DNA of 7,146 nucleotides, from the NCBI GenBank assembly GCA_036558265.1, contig DATBFY010000685.1, positions 1-7,146 of the forward strand, written 5' to 3'. This document shows, piece after piece, positions 1 through 5,698 of the stretch. The notes beneath the pieces were generated by a model. That model was not told where the DNA came from. It ran no database searches and saw only the letters and a list, made by a program, of their open reading frames with translations. Both the position numbers and the translations under genes were made by a program. The DNA is from RYN-433 sp036558265 (GTDB lineage: Bacteria; Planctomycetota; Phycisphaerae; Tepidisphaerales; Tepidisphaeraceae). Position 1 is the first letter of the stretch, and each line of letters starts with the position of its first letter.

Positions 1-437
1 AGGCCAAGTTCAGAGCCTGGGAGAAGACGCAGCAAAAGCAGGGGGGCGCCGGCGTGGATGCGGTCGAGGCCGCCGGCAAACTGCTGGCTGAGGCGGCCGA
101 TCTGGGTGCCGGCAAGCTGGTCGTGGGTGAGATCGCCGGCGCGACCGATGATCAGCTTCGCGCCGCGATCGATAGCCTCAAGAAGAAGGCGGGCAGCGTC
201 GCGGTGCTGCTGGCGAGCGCGAACGGTGAAAAGGTGACGTTCATCGCCGCGGTCAGTGACGACCTGGTCGCCAAGGGGCTCAAGGCGGGCGACTGGGTGC
301 GCGAGACAGCCAAGGTGGCCGGCGGGGGTGGCGGCGGACGGCCGCAGATGGCCCAGGCGGGGGGGAAGGATCCGTCGAAGCTCCCCGATGCCCTGAGCGC
401 CGCGCGTGTCTTTGTGATGACGGCTTTAAAAAGGTAA
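1..437 (+). CDS. alaS: Alanyl-tRNA synthetase, C-terminal part (5' truncated by window edge)
   Basis: Alanyl-tRNA synthetase attaches alanine to tRNA-Ala in the cytoplasm. Only the last 144 residues are visible: the reading frame is open from base 3 and ends at TAA 435-437. The first ~17 residues are polar and rich in Lys and Gln, as expected for the end of the linker. The rest matches the DHHA1/C-Ala region, with a KLVVGEIAGA strand and, at about visible residues 106-121, the Gly-rich signature GGGGGGRPQMAQAGG, usually written GGKGGGRPDMAQAGG in AlaRS. The protein ends in the typical Leu-pro-x-Ala-Leu region and a short tail. The GTG at 54 is not a true start because the similarity continues upstream. 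The Lys-to-Gly change in the Gly-rich motif gives six glycines in a row, probably neutral. No terminator follows the stop. It is unrelated in function to the downstream lipid genes. Confidence 0.93.
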   Translation, partial: AKFRAWEKTQQKQGGAGVDAVEAAGKLLAEAADLGAGKLVVGEIAGATDDQLRAAIDSLKKKAGSVAVLLASANGEKVTFIAAVSDDLVAKGLKAGDWVRETAKVAGGGGGGRPQMAQAGGKDPSKLPDALSAARVFVMTALKR

Positions 438-460
438 CTATCGGCGCGGGCGGATTGCGC

Positions 461-489
461 TTGACGCACTCCCCGGATCCCGTTCAAAT
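461..489 (+). promoter_or_regulatory. Candidate sigma70-type promoter for the PEP-CTERM gene
   Basis: TTGACG at 461-466 (5 of 6 to the -35 consensus) is followed after exactly 17 bases by TCAAAT at 484-489 (4 of 6 to the -10 consensus). It lies between the alaS stop and the start at 531, and would give a leader of about 35 bases. It suggests the exported protein gene is transcribed separately from alaS. This is a match by eye only. Confidence 0.45.
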
Positions 490-530
490 GAACTCAGCAA
501 TTTCAAAAGACGTTGAAGGGACGGTGGGCG

Positions 531-1184
531 ATGAACGGGGCAATCAGGATCTCTCGATGGATTATACTGGTCACACTCGTTTGCGCGCTGCTGTGTGAGC
601 CAGCGGTCGCGGCGACGATCACGTTTCCCGCTGGTGGTGGAACGTATAGCTACGACTCACTCGTCGGCCCCGATCCGAACGCGACCGTCACCGGCGCGAA
701 GTACGAAATTTTCGCTCCACCCGGCCCCGCGAACCCGTTTGCGTACTACTACAATCAGTCCGACGCATCAACGGCTCGGGTGGCATACACCTTTGCCGCT
801 GCCCCGGGTGAGACCTTTACCGGCGGCACCGTGAAGGCCCGTCTCGCCATGGCGATCAATTCGCCAACCAGCCGAATTGATGAGTTCGTCCAGTCCAATG
901 TTTCATCGAACCCGGTTACGCTCGACAGTCTAATCGGCTTGCCGACGGAGACATACAACACGATCAACTTGCCGATCGCGGGTGCCTCGTCCTTCATGCT
1001 CTGGTTCGACCTGACCGAAGCCGGTCCATCTGGGAATGACCGGCTGTTCCTGCATGCGCACGACGAAGCGCTGACACCATTTGTCGTCACCACGACATCC
1101 GCCATACCGGAACCAACCACGGCGGGGGTGGTCATCACGATGCTTGGCGGAGCGCTTGCTCGCCGGTCTAAGCGGCATTGCTGA
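531..1184 (+). CDS. PEP-CTERM sorting domain-containing exported protein, function unknown
   Basis: A 217-aa secreted protein of unknown role. Residues 1-28 form a classical signal peptide: Arg near the N-terminus, hydrophobic core IILVTLVCALLC at 11-22, and likely cleavage after AVA at 26-28. The C-terminus is a PEP-CTERM sorting tail: IPEP at 192-195, hydrophobic segment AGVVITMLGGALA at 198-210, then the basic end RRSKRHC. Such tails are known substrates of exosortase (EpsH/XrtA family) and typically occur on envelope or extracellular-matrix proteins of Gram-negative bacteria. The body between is beta-rich in character (many Thr, Ser, Gly, Tyr and Pro) with no catalytic motif I recognise; a beta-sandwich adhesin-like fold is only a guess. 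ATG 531 is chosen because GAAGGGA at 515-521 is a good ribosome-binding site nine bases upstream; TTG at 513 would add six residues and sit next to that site. No exosortase gene is in the window. Codon use looks somewhat less GC-biased than in the fab genes. Confidence 0.85.
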   Translation: MNGAIRISRWIILVTLVCALLCEPAVAATITFPAGGGTYSYDSLVGPDPNATVTGAKYEIFAPPGPANPFAYYYNQSDASTARVAYTFAAAPGETFTGGTVKARLAMAINSPTSRIDEFVQSNVSSNPVTLDSLIGLPTETYNTINLPIAGASSFMLWFDLTEAGPSGNDRLFLHAHDEALTPFVVTTTSAIPEPTTAGVVITMLGGALARRSKRHC

Positions 1185-1224
1185 TACCGCGCAGTTTGCG
1201 GCCCGCGGGGCTGGACCGCTTCCC

Positions 1225-1252
1225 TTGACACCCCTTCATTCTCCCCTAAACT
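1225..1252 (+). promoter_or_regulatory. Candidate promoter upstream of rpmF
   Basis: A perfect -35 hexamer TTGACA at 1225-1230, a 16-base spacer, and TAAACT at 1247-1252 (4 of 6 to the -10 consensus). Transcription would start near 1259, about 130 bases before rpmF. The intrinsic terminator at 1272-1302 would then lie only about a dozen bases into the transcript. So either this is the operon promoter with an early terminator in its leader, or it is a chance match and the true promoter lies further downstream. Confidence 0.4.
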
Positions 1253-1271
1253 ACTTGGCCCTACAGGAGCG

Positions 1272-1302
1272 CGGCGGGTCGATAACCCGCCGTTGCTTTT
1301 TA
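1272..1302 (+). terminator. Intrinsic (rho-independent) terminator
   Basis: CGGCGGGT at 1272-1279 pairs perfectly with ACCCGCCG at 1285-1292 (8 bp, seven of them G-C) around the 5-base loop CGATA. The stem is followed by TTGCTTTTTA at 1293-1302. This is the only structure in the window with both a GC stem and a T tract. Its simplest role is to end the PEP-CTERM transcript 88 bases after its stop. A promoter-like sequence just upstream also allows an attenuator role in the rpmF operon leader. Confidence 0.75.
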
Positions 1303-1319
1303 TCCCTCTTGGACTTAGG

Positions 1320-1346
1320 GCCGGCTCAACCCACCGGGCTGCCGGC
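1320..1346 (+). other. Possible rpmF leader hairpin
   Basis: GCCGGC at 1320-1325 and GCCGGC at 1341-1346 are self-complementary and can pair across a 15-base loop that contains CCCACCGGG. It lies in the untranslated region between the terminator and rpmF, 45 bases before the start. Six GC pairs can arise by chance in sequence this GC-rich, so a regulatory role is only a possibility. Confidence 0.25.
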
Positions 1347-1391
1347 GGTGTATCCAACCGAGGCGCGCGTTTTGTCAGGCAGGAGTCCGTC

Positions 1392-1577
1392 ATGCAACCC
1401 GTCCAACGAATCAGCAAGATGCGTAAGCGCAAGCGCCGGTCGCATCACGCGTTGAAGCCGATCCACTACGTCCGCTGCCCGCAGTGCGGCAACGCCAAGC
1501 TGCCCCACGCGGCGTGCGACAATTGCGGCTTTGTGAACCCGAAGCTGGCGCTGCCGGTCGAGCAGGAACAGGAATAA
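1392..1577 (+). CDS. rpmF: Large-subunit ribosomal protein bL32
   Basis: A 61-aa basic protein of the 50S subunit. The core KMRKRKRRSHHALKP at residues 9-23 is the family signature. A zinc-ribbon of the C+ type follows: C29-x2-C32 and C42-x2-C45, within CPQCGNAKLPHAACDNCG. The tail is acidic (VEQEQE). The N-terminus MQPVQRIS departs from the usual MAVPKRRTS. ATG 1392 is preceded by AGGAG at 1381-1385 with a six-base spacer; in-frame starts further upstream would add non-homologous residues. rpmF immediately before plsX is a classic arrangement, linking ribosome production with membrane lipid synthesis. The plsX gene follows after 32 bases and is probably co-transcribed. Confidence 0.96.
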   Translation: MQPVQRISKMRKRKRRSHHALKPIHYVRCPQCGNAKLPHAACDNCGFVNPKLALPVEQEQE

Positions 1578-1590
1578 GGTCCGTCCTCTA

Positions 1591-1599
1591 AGGAAGGAG
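1591..1599 (+). promoter_or_regulatory. Strong Shine-Dalgarno sequence of plsX
   Basis: AGGAAGGAG at 1591-1599 lies 10 bases before GTG 1610. It decides the plsX start: the first in-frame ATG after it (codon 8) falls inside the conserved MGGDHAP motif and is therefore too late. It is the strongest ribosome-binding site in the window. Confidence 0.8.
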
Positions 1600-1609
1600 C
1601 AGCTTTCCG

Positions 1610-2629
1610 GTGCGCGCCGCGGTCGATGTCATGGGAGGGGATCACGCCCCCGCAGCCATCCTCAAGGGCTGCTGGGACGCCGCGTCGCTGCTGGATCCCA
1701 CCGACAGCATTCTTCTGGTCGGGGACGAACGGGTCAGCCGGGAAGGCCTGGAATCATCGGGCCTGCCGTCAGATCAGCGCGAACTGTTCCGCATCGTGCC
1801 GACGACGCAGGTCATCGCGATGGACGACTCGCCGGTCGAGGCGATCCGCGCCAAGCCGGACAGCTCGATCAGCGTGATGTGCAAGCTGGCCGCCAAGGGC
1901 GAGGCGGACGTGGTGATCTCGGCTGGGAACACCGGTGCGTGCGTGGCGGCGGCGCAGTTGCGGATGCGGACGTTGCCGGGCGTGTCGCGTCCGGGGATCG
2001 CCGTGGTGATGCCGACGTTTCACGGGCCGGTCGTGATCTGCGACGTGGGGGCGAACATCGCGCCGCAGCCGCGGCACCTGCAACAATACGCGATCATGGC
2101 GGCGGCGTACGGCGAGGCAGTGTGCAGCCTGTCCAACCCGCGTGTGGGTTTGCTGTCGATCGGCGAGGAGGATGCCAAGGGCACGGCGGTCGTCAAGGAA
2201 TCGCGCAAGCTGATGCGCGACGAGCCGCTGATCAATTTCATCGGAAACGTCGAGGGCCGCGACCTCTTCAAGGGCGTGGTGGACGTGGTGGTGTGCGACG
2301 GGTTCGTCGGGAACATCGTGCTGAAGTTCACGGAGGGGATGGCGGAGGGGCTGTTCCAGACGATCGTCTCGGAAATCCAGGAAAATGACCCGGACCTCCT
2401 GGATAAGCTGGCGCCGGTGATGAAGAAGCTGCACCAGAAGCACGACTGGCGCGAGTACGGCGGCGCGCCGCTGTTGGGCGTGGCGGGGTACTGCCTGATC
2501 TGCCATGGCCGCAGCGATGCGCGGGCGATCAAAAATGCGATTCGCGTCGGCAAGCAGTTGCACAAAAGCGGCATCAACGACAAGATCGTCCAGAGCATCC
2601 AGAAGAGCATCCCGTCGGACGAACGTTGA
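1610..2629 (+). CDS. plsX: Phosphate acyltransferase PlsX (acyl-ACP:phosphate acyltransferase)
   Basis: PlsX is a peripheral membrane enzyme that converts acyl-ACP plus phosphate to acyl-phosphate, the acyl donor for PlsY in phosphatidic acid synthesis. The 339 residues match the family's usual length. Family motifs visible in order: VDVMGGDHAP at 5-14, VVISAGNTGA at 101-110, the CDVGAN strand at 144-149, LLSIGEEDAKGT at 181-192, VDVVVCDGFVGNIVLK at 224-239, YGGAPLLGV at 283-291, and CHGRSDARAIKNAI at 298-311. The start is GTG, supported by the adjacent ribosome-binding site and by alignment of the N-terminus with the family. It sits 32 bases after rpmF and 103 before fabH. Having plsX in the fab operon couples fatty acid output to phospholipid production. 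Nothing looks missing or degenerate. Confidence 0.96.
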   Translation: MRAAVDVMGGDHAPAAILKGCWDAASLLDPTDSILLVGDERVSREGLESSGLPSDQRELFRIVPTTQVIAMDDSPVEAIRAKPDSSISVMCKLAAKGEADVVISAGNTGACVAAAQLRMRTLPGVSRPGIAVVMPTFHGPVVICDVGANIAPQPRHLQQYAIMAAAYGEAVCSLSNPRVGLLSIGEEDAKGTAVVKESRKLMRDEPLINFIGNVEGRDLFKGVVDVVVCDGFVGNIVLKFTEGMAEGLFQTIVSEIQENDPDLLDKLAPVMKKLHQKHDWREYGGAPLLGVAGYCLICHGRSDARAIKNAIRVGKQLHKSGINDKIVQSIQKSIPSDER

Positions 2630-2672
2630 TTACAGACCCGCGCGCGGGGCGGGGACGCGGGCGGCCATTTAG

Positions 2673-2694
2673 CCCGGCGTGAACACACGCCGGG
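2673..2694 (+). repeat. Perfect 9-bp tetraloop hairpin in the plsX-fabH gap
   Basis: CCCGGCGTG at 2673-2681 and CACGCCGGG at 2686-2694 pair perfectly around the loop AACA. No T tract follows, so it is not a standard terminator. It lies 38 bases before the preferred fabH start. The whole gap (2630-2732) is GC-rich and also holds a smaller palindrome, CCCGCGCGCGGG at 2637-2648. It resembles the short dispersed palindromes common in planctomycete genomes, by recollection, not by search. Confidence 0.6.
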
Positions 2695-2732
2695 GAAACG
2701 ACGAGAAGAAAAGGCAATCGACCACGCAAGCA

Positions 2733-3722
2733 ATGCCCACCCCATTTGGAGCCATCCTCGCCGGCACGGGTAGCGCCCTGCCGGACAAGCGCCTGACCAA
2801 CGACGACCTCTCGAAGATGGTCGAGACCAATGACGAGTGGATCACCCAGCGCACGGGGATCAAGGAGCGGCGGATCGCCGGCGAAGGCGAGAGCACCGCC
2901 ACGTTTGCCACCGCCGCCGCGCGCAAGGCGCTCGATGACGCGGGGCTGGAGCCCAAGGATCTGGACCTGATCATCTGCGCGACGATCACGCCGGAGATGG
3001 TCTTCCCGTCCACGGCATGCTTTGTCGCGGCGGCGCTGGGTTTGAACTCGACGCCGGCCTTTGACCTGTCGGCGGCGTGCAGCGGGTTCATCTATGCCCT
3101 GACGACCGGCGCGAATTTCATCAAGGCCGGGCAGTACAAGACGGTGCTGGTCATCGGCGCCGAGACGCTCAGCCGAGTCACCGACTACACCGACCGCTCG
3201 AGCTGCATCCTCTTCGGCGACGGCGCCGGCGCGGTCATCCTCCGGCGATCCAACGATCCGACCCGGGGCGTGGTCTACTCCGGCCTCCACGCTGACGGAA
3301 GCGGCGCCGACGTCATGAAGTGCATGCCCGGCAGCCGCCACCCGATCTCAAGGGAGATGATCGCGGCGCGGGACCAATACATGAAGATCCGCGGGCGCGA
3401 GGTGTACAAGTTCGCGGTGACGAAGTTCGGCGAGCTGATCGAGGACGCGATGCGCGTCTGCGAGCTTTCGAAGGACGACGTCACCCTCATCGTCCCGCAC
3501 CAGGTGAACCAGCGGATCATCGATTCGGCCATGGAGAAGCTGGCGATGGGCCCGGAAAAGGCCCACGTCAACATCGACCGCTACGGCAACACGTCGGCGG
3601 CGTCGATCCCGATCGCGCTGGACGAGGCCCGCCGCGCCGGAAAGCTGCCGGCGGGATCGAACGTCATCTTCGTCGCCTTCGGCGCGGGCCTGACGTGGGC
3701 GAACGCCGTGGTGAAGATCTGA
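2733..3722 (+). CDS. fabH: Beta-ketoacyl-ACP synthase III (FabH)
   Basis: FabH starts fatty acid synthesis by condensing an acyl-CoA primer with malonyl-ACP in the cytoplasm. From ATG 2733 the protein has 329 residues, the family size. The catalytic triad is complete: Cys116 in LSAACSGF, His256 in PHQVNQRI, and Asn286 in YGNTSAAS. Also visible are TNDEWITQRTGIKERRI at 32-48, a primer-pocket and CoA-binding region, and FGDGAGAVIL at 161-170. The substrate range (acetyl- or branched-CoA) cannot be read from this. An in-frame GTG at 2679 would add 18 residues, but it lies in the stem of a hairpin and those residues are charged and unlike FabH, so 2733 is preferred. No well-placed Shine-Dalgarno precedes 2733; AAAAGG at 2708-2713 is about 19 bases away. 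The context between plsX and fabD is typical. Confidence 0.95.
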   Translation: MPTPFGAILAGTGSALPDKRLTNDDLSKMVETNDEWITQRTGIKERRIAGEGESTATFATAAARKALDDAGLEPKDLDLIICATITPEMVFPSTACFVAAALGLNSTPAFDLSAACSGFIYALTTGANFIKAGQYKTVLVIGAETLSRVTDYTDRSSCILFGDGAGAVILRRSNDPTRGVVYSGLHADGSGADVMKCMPGSRHPISREMIAARDQYMKIRGREVYKFAVTKFGELIEDAMRVCELSKDDVTLIVPHQVNQRIIDSAMEKLAMGPEKAHVNIDRYGNTSAASIPIALDEARRAGKLPAGSNVIFVAFGAGLTWANAVVKI

Positions 3723-3726
3723 ATCC

Positions 3727-3783
3727 CGTGGCATGGGCGGCTCGCCCATGTCTTCAATTCACGGGCGAGCCGCCCGTGCCACG
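3727..3783 (+). repeat. Nested inverted repeat in the fabH-fabD gap
   Basis: The arms 3727-3747 and 3763-3783 pair over 21 positions with one G-T wobble (T3734 with G3776) around a 15-base loop. Each arm region is also a hairpin on its own: CATGGGCG-GCT-CGCCCATG at 3732-3750 and CACGGGCG-AGC-CGCCCGTG at 3760-3778, both perfect 8-bp stems with triloops. The DNA can therefore fold as one long hairpin or as two short ones. It fills nearly all of the gap, starting five bases after the fabH stop and ending eight bases before the fabD start. No T tract follows. It resembles a REP/MITE-like dispersed element; copy number elsewhere is unknown from this window. Confidence 0.85.
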
Positions 3784-3791
3784 AACACTCG

Positions 3792-4736
3792 ATGTCTCAA
3801 CAAACTTACATCCTCTGCCCCGGACAAGGCGCCCAGCAGGTCGGGATGGGCAAGGACTACTTCGAACAGTCCGAACCGGCGCGCCGAATCTTCGAACGCG
3901 CCAACCAGGTCCTCGGTTTCGATCTGGCGAGCCTCTGCTTCAACGGGCCGGAAGACCGCCTCAACCAGACCGACATCAGTCAGCCGGCGATCTTTGCCAC
4001 GAGCGTCGCCTGTTACCACGCCGCCGTCGCGGCCGAGGTCATTGATCCAAATGCGGTGACCGCCTGGGCCGGGCTGTCCCTAGGTGAGTACACGGGGCTA
4101 CACCTGGGCGGCGTGTTCGGTTTTGAGGACGGTCTGCGCCTGGTCGCCGCCCGCGGGCGCTACATGCAGGAGGCCGCCGTCGCCGTTCGCAGTGGCATGG
4201 TCGCGGTGCTGGGCGCCGACGAGGCCGCGGTCAATCAGCTTTGCGAGGAGGCTGCACAGGGCGACGTGCTCGTGCCGGCCAACTTCAACGCCCCCGGGCA
4301 GATCGTGATCTCCGGCGCGGCGGCCGCGTGCGAGCGGGTGGTCAAGCTCGGCGAATCCAAGGGCCTCAAGACCGTCGCGCTCAAGGTCGCCGGCGCGTTT
4401 CACAGCCCGCTGATGCAGCCCGCCGCCGACCGCATGGCCGCCGAGCTCGAGCGGGTGTCGTTCGCGACGCCGAGGCAAACCGTCTACGCCAACGTGACCG
4501 CGGCGCCGCACGCCGACGCCGCCTCGATCAAGCGGCTCCTGGTCGAGCAGATCGTGCGGCCGGTCCGCTGGGAGCAGACGATGCAGGCAATGCTCGCCGG
4601 TGAGGGCGGCTCGTCCCGCTGGGTCGAGCTCGCGCCGCAGCGGACACTCGCCGGCATGCTCAAGCGGATCAACCGTCGCCTGGCCGTCGAATCTTTCAAC
4701 ACGGCCGAGGCGCTCGCGACCGCCGCCAAGGCCTGA
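3792..4736 (+). CDS. fabD: Malonyl-CoA:ACP transacylase (FabD)
   Basis: FabD moves malonyl from CoA to the ACP phosphopantetheine, supplying the extender for FabH and FabF. The 314 residues match the family. Catalytic elements are present: oxyanion-hole Gln12 in CPGQGAQ, nucleophile Ser96 in GLSLGEY, Arg121 in AARGRYMQ (binds the malonyl carboxylate), and His204 in GAFHSPLM. VPANFNAPGQIVISG at 161-175 is the ferredoxin-like subdomain signature. Two departures: the usual GHSLGE has Leu in place of His at residue 95, and the C-terminal EVGPGK-type loop reads ELAPQR at 279-284. Neither touches the catalytic Ser, His or Arg. ATG 3792 fits the family N-terminus. No Shine-Dalgarno is visible; the bases before the start are the end of an inverted repeat. 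fabG follows after 45 bases. Confidence 0.95.
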   Translation: MSQQTYILCPGQGAQQVGMGKDYFEQSEPARRIFERANQVLGFDLASLCFNGPEDRLNQTDISQPAIFATSVACYHAAVAAEVIDPNAVTAWAGLSLGEYTGLHLGGVFGFEDGLRLVAARGRYMQEAAVAVRSGMVAVLGADEAAVNQLCEEAAQGDVLVPANFNAPGQIVISGAAAACERVVKLGESKGLKTVALKVAGAFHSPLMQPAADRMAAELERVSFATPRQTVYANVTAAPHADAASIKRLLVEQIVRPVRWEQTMQAMLAGEGGSSRWVELAPQRTLAGMLKRINRRLAVESFNTAEALATAAKA

Positions 4737-4742
4737 CTCGCG

Positions 4743-4775
4743 GGACTCAGGACGCAGGACTCAGGACTCAGGACC
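4743..4775 (+). repeat. GGACTCA heptamer tandem repeat in the fabD-fabG gap
   Basis: Four consecutive 7-base units (GGACTCA, GGACGCA, GGACTCA, GGACTCA) at 4743-4770, then a partial fifth GGACC. One unit has a single mismatch. The array occupies most of the 45-base gap. AGGA at 4770-4773, formed at the junction of the last full unit and the partial unit, lies eight bases before the fabG ATG and can act as its Shine-Dalgarno. Short heptamer tandem repeats (STRR) are known from cyanobacteria; this is similar in form only. Confidence 0.85.
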
Positions 4776-4781
4776 AATCGC

Positions 4782-5519
4782 ATGAACGAGAAGAAAGTAG
4801 CCTTTGTGACCGGCGGCTCCCGCGGCATCGGCGCGGCGATCGTGCAGCGCCTGGCGCGCGACGGCCTGCACGTGGTCGCCGTCGCACGCTCGCTCGACAA
4901 GCTCGAGGCGGTCTGCGGCGAGATCAAGGCGGCCGGCGGCTCGGCCGACCCGATGGCGGTTGACATCGCCGACCCCAAGGCCCTCGCCGCCGCGGTCGAA
5001 AGGGTTGCCGACGCTCACGGCCGGCTCGACGTGCTCGTGAACAATGCCGGCATCACGCGCGACGGCCTGATCCTCCGCATGGACGATGAGGACTTCGACA
5101 GCGTGATCGACACGAACCTCAAGAGCGCCTTCGTCGCGATCCGCACCGCCGCCCGGCCCATGATGCGCTCCAAGGGTGGCCGCATCATCAACATCAGCAG
5201 CGTCAGCGGCGTCGCGGGCAACGCCGGGCAGGCGAACTACGCGGCGAGCAAGGCCGGCCTGATCGGCCTGTCGAAGTCGGTCGCCAAGGAGCTCGCCGGG
5301 AAGAACATCACCTGCAACGTCGTCGCCCCCGGGTTCATCACCACCGACATGACGGATGCCCTCAACGACCAGATCAAGGAGAAGGTCAAGGAGGTCATCC
5401 CGCTCAAGCGGTTCGGTCAGCCCCAGGAGATCGCATCGGTCGTGTCGTTCCTCGCCGGCCCGGACAGCAGTTACGTCACCGGCCAGGTCCTGGTCGTGGA
5501 CGGCGGCATGGTCATGTAG
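4782..5519 (+). CDS. fabG: 3-oxoacyl-ACP reductase (FabG), SDR family
   Basis: FabG uses NADPH to reduce 3-ketoacyl-ACP to 3-hydroxyacyl-ACP in each elongation cycle. The 245 residues match the classical SDR length. Motifs: nucleotide-binding TGGSRGIG at 10-17, VDIAD at 60-64, NNAG at 87-90, Asn112 in TNLK, Ser140 in NISSVSG, and the catalytic pair Tyr153 and Lys157 in YAASK. The C-terminal end FLAGPDSSYVTGQVLVVDGGM is typical of FabG. Arg14 in the Gly-rich loop fits NADPH use. SDRs are functionally diverse, but the position between fabD and acpP makes FabG secure. ATG 4782 follows an AGGA contributed by the upstream heptamer repeat. A 179-base gap, the largest within the operon, separates it from acpP. 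Confidence 0.95.
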   Translation: MNEKKVAFVTGGSRGIGAAIVQRLARDGLHVVAVARSLDKLEAVCGEIKAAGGSADPMAVDIADPKALAAAVERVADAHGRLDVLVNNAGITRDGLILRMDDEDFDSVIDTNLKSAFVAIRTAARPMMRSKGGRIINISSVSGVAGNAGQANYAASKAGLIGLSKSVAKELAGKNITCNVVAPGFITTDMTDALNDQIKEKVKEVIPLKRFGQPQEIASVVSFLAGPDSSYVTGQVLVVDGGMVM

Positions 5520-5596
5520 TTGCCTTGCGGGACGAGAGGATGTAAGTTAGTATTTGGTAACAAATGCGGTGGTTGGTGGCGGCTCCGCGATGAGCG

Positions 5597-5624
5597 TTGC
5601 AAAAGAACCTCCCACCGCTATAGT
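5597..5624 (+). promoter_or_regulatory. Candidate internal promoter for acpP
   Basis: TTGCAA at 5597-5602 (4 of 6), a 16-base spacer, and TATAGT at 5619-5624 (5 of 6) in the fabG-acpP gap. The segment 5540-5625 has a visibly higher A+T content than the flanking genes. Transcription would begin near 5630-5632, about 70 bases before acpP. An extra promoter for acpP makes sense because ACP is needed in far greater amounts than the enzymes. Confidence 0.5.
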
Positions 5625-5626
5625 CA

Positions 5627-5666
5627 CCCAACCATCCGGGCCGCGGGGCCCGCGCGATGGTTTGGG
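5627..5666 (+). other. Long GC hairpin in the acpP 5' leader
   Basis: CCCAACCATC at 5627-5636 pairs with GATGGTTTGGG at 5656-5666 (10 bp, one bulged T at 5663). Inside it CGGGCC at 5637-5642 pairs with GGCCCG at 5647-5652 around the tetraloop GCGG; CGC at 5653-5655 is left as a bulge. No T tract follows, so it is not an intrinsic terminator. It starts where transcription from the TATAGT promoter is predicted to begin, which would put it at the very 5' end of the acpP mRNA. Confidence 0.6.
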
Positions 5667-5698
5667 AACGGGAATCCGCCAAGAGGCAGCAGAGAACA

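Noticed and set aside
54..437. GTG 54 as the start of a small independent gene
   Set aside because: The frame is open to the window edge, and the product is the C-terminal domain of alanyl-tRNA synthetase, so it is a truncated gene.
1769..2563. Open frame on the - strand opposite plsX
   Set aside because: The product is rich in Arg, His and Ala with no recognisable domain, and it lies wholly within a well-supported plsX.
2679..2732. GTG 2679 as the fabH start
   Set aside because: The codon lies inside a perfect hairpin stem without a ribosome-binding site, and the 18 extra residues are unlike FabH N-termini.
4743..4775. Heptamer array as a CRISPR-like structure
   Set aside because: Units are 7 bases, directly adjacent and without spacers; this is a simple tandem repeat. 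The same applies to 5942-5969.
5546..5561. Dyad GTTA-N8-TAAC in the A+T-richer part of the fabG-acpP gap as a lipid-regulator operator
   Set aside because: Only four bases per arm are symmetric, no regulator gene is in the window, and I could not match it confidently to a known operator such as that of FapR.
5627..5666. The long hairpin as an intrinsic terminator of fabG
   Set aside because: The stem is followed by AACGGGAATCC with no T tract, so rho-independent termination is not supported.
5657..5698. ATG 5657 as the acpP start
   Set aside because: It is within the right arm of the leader hairpin and would add 14 residues not found in acyl carrier proteins.
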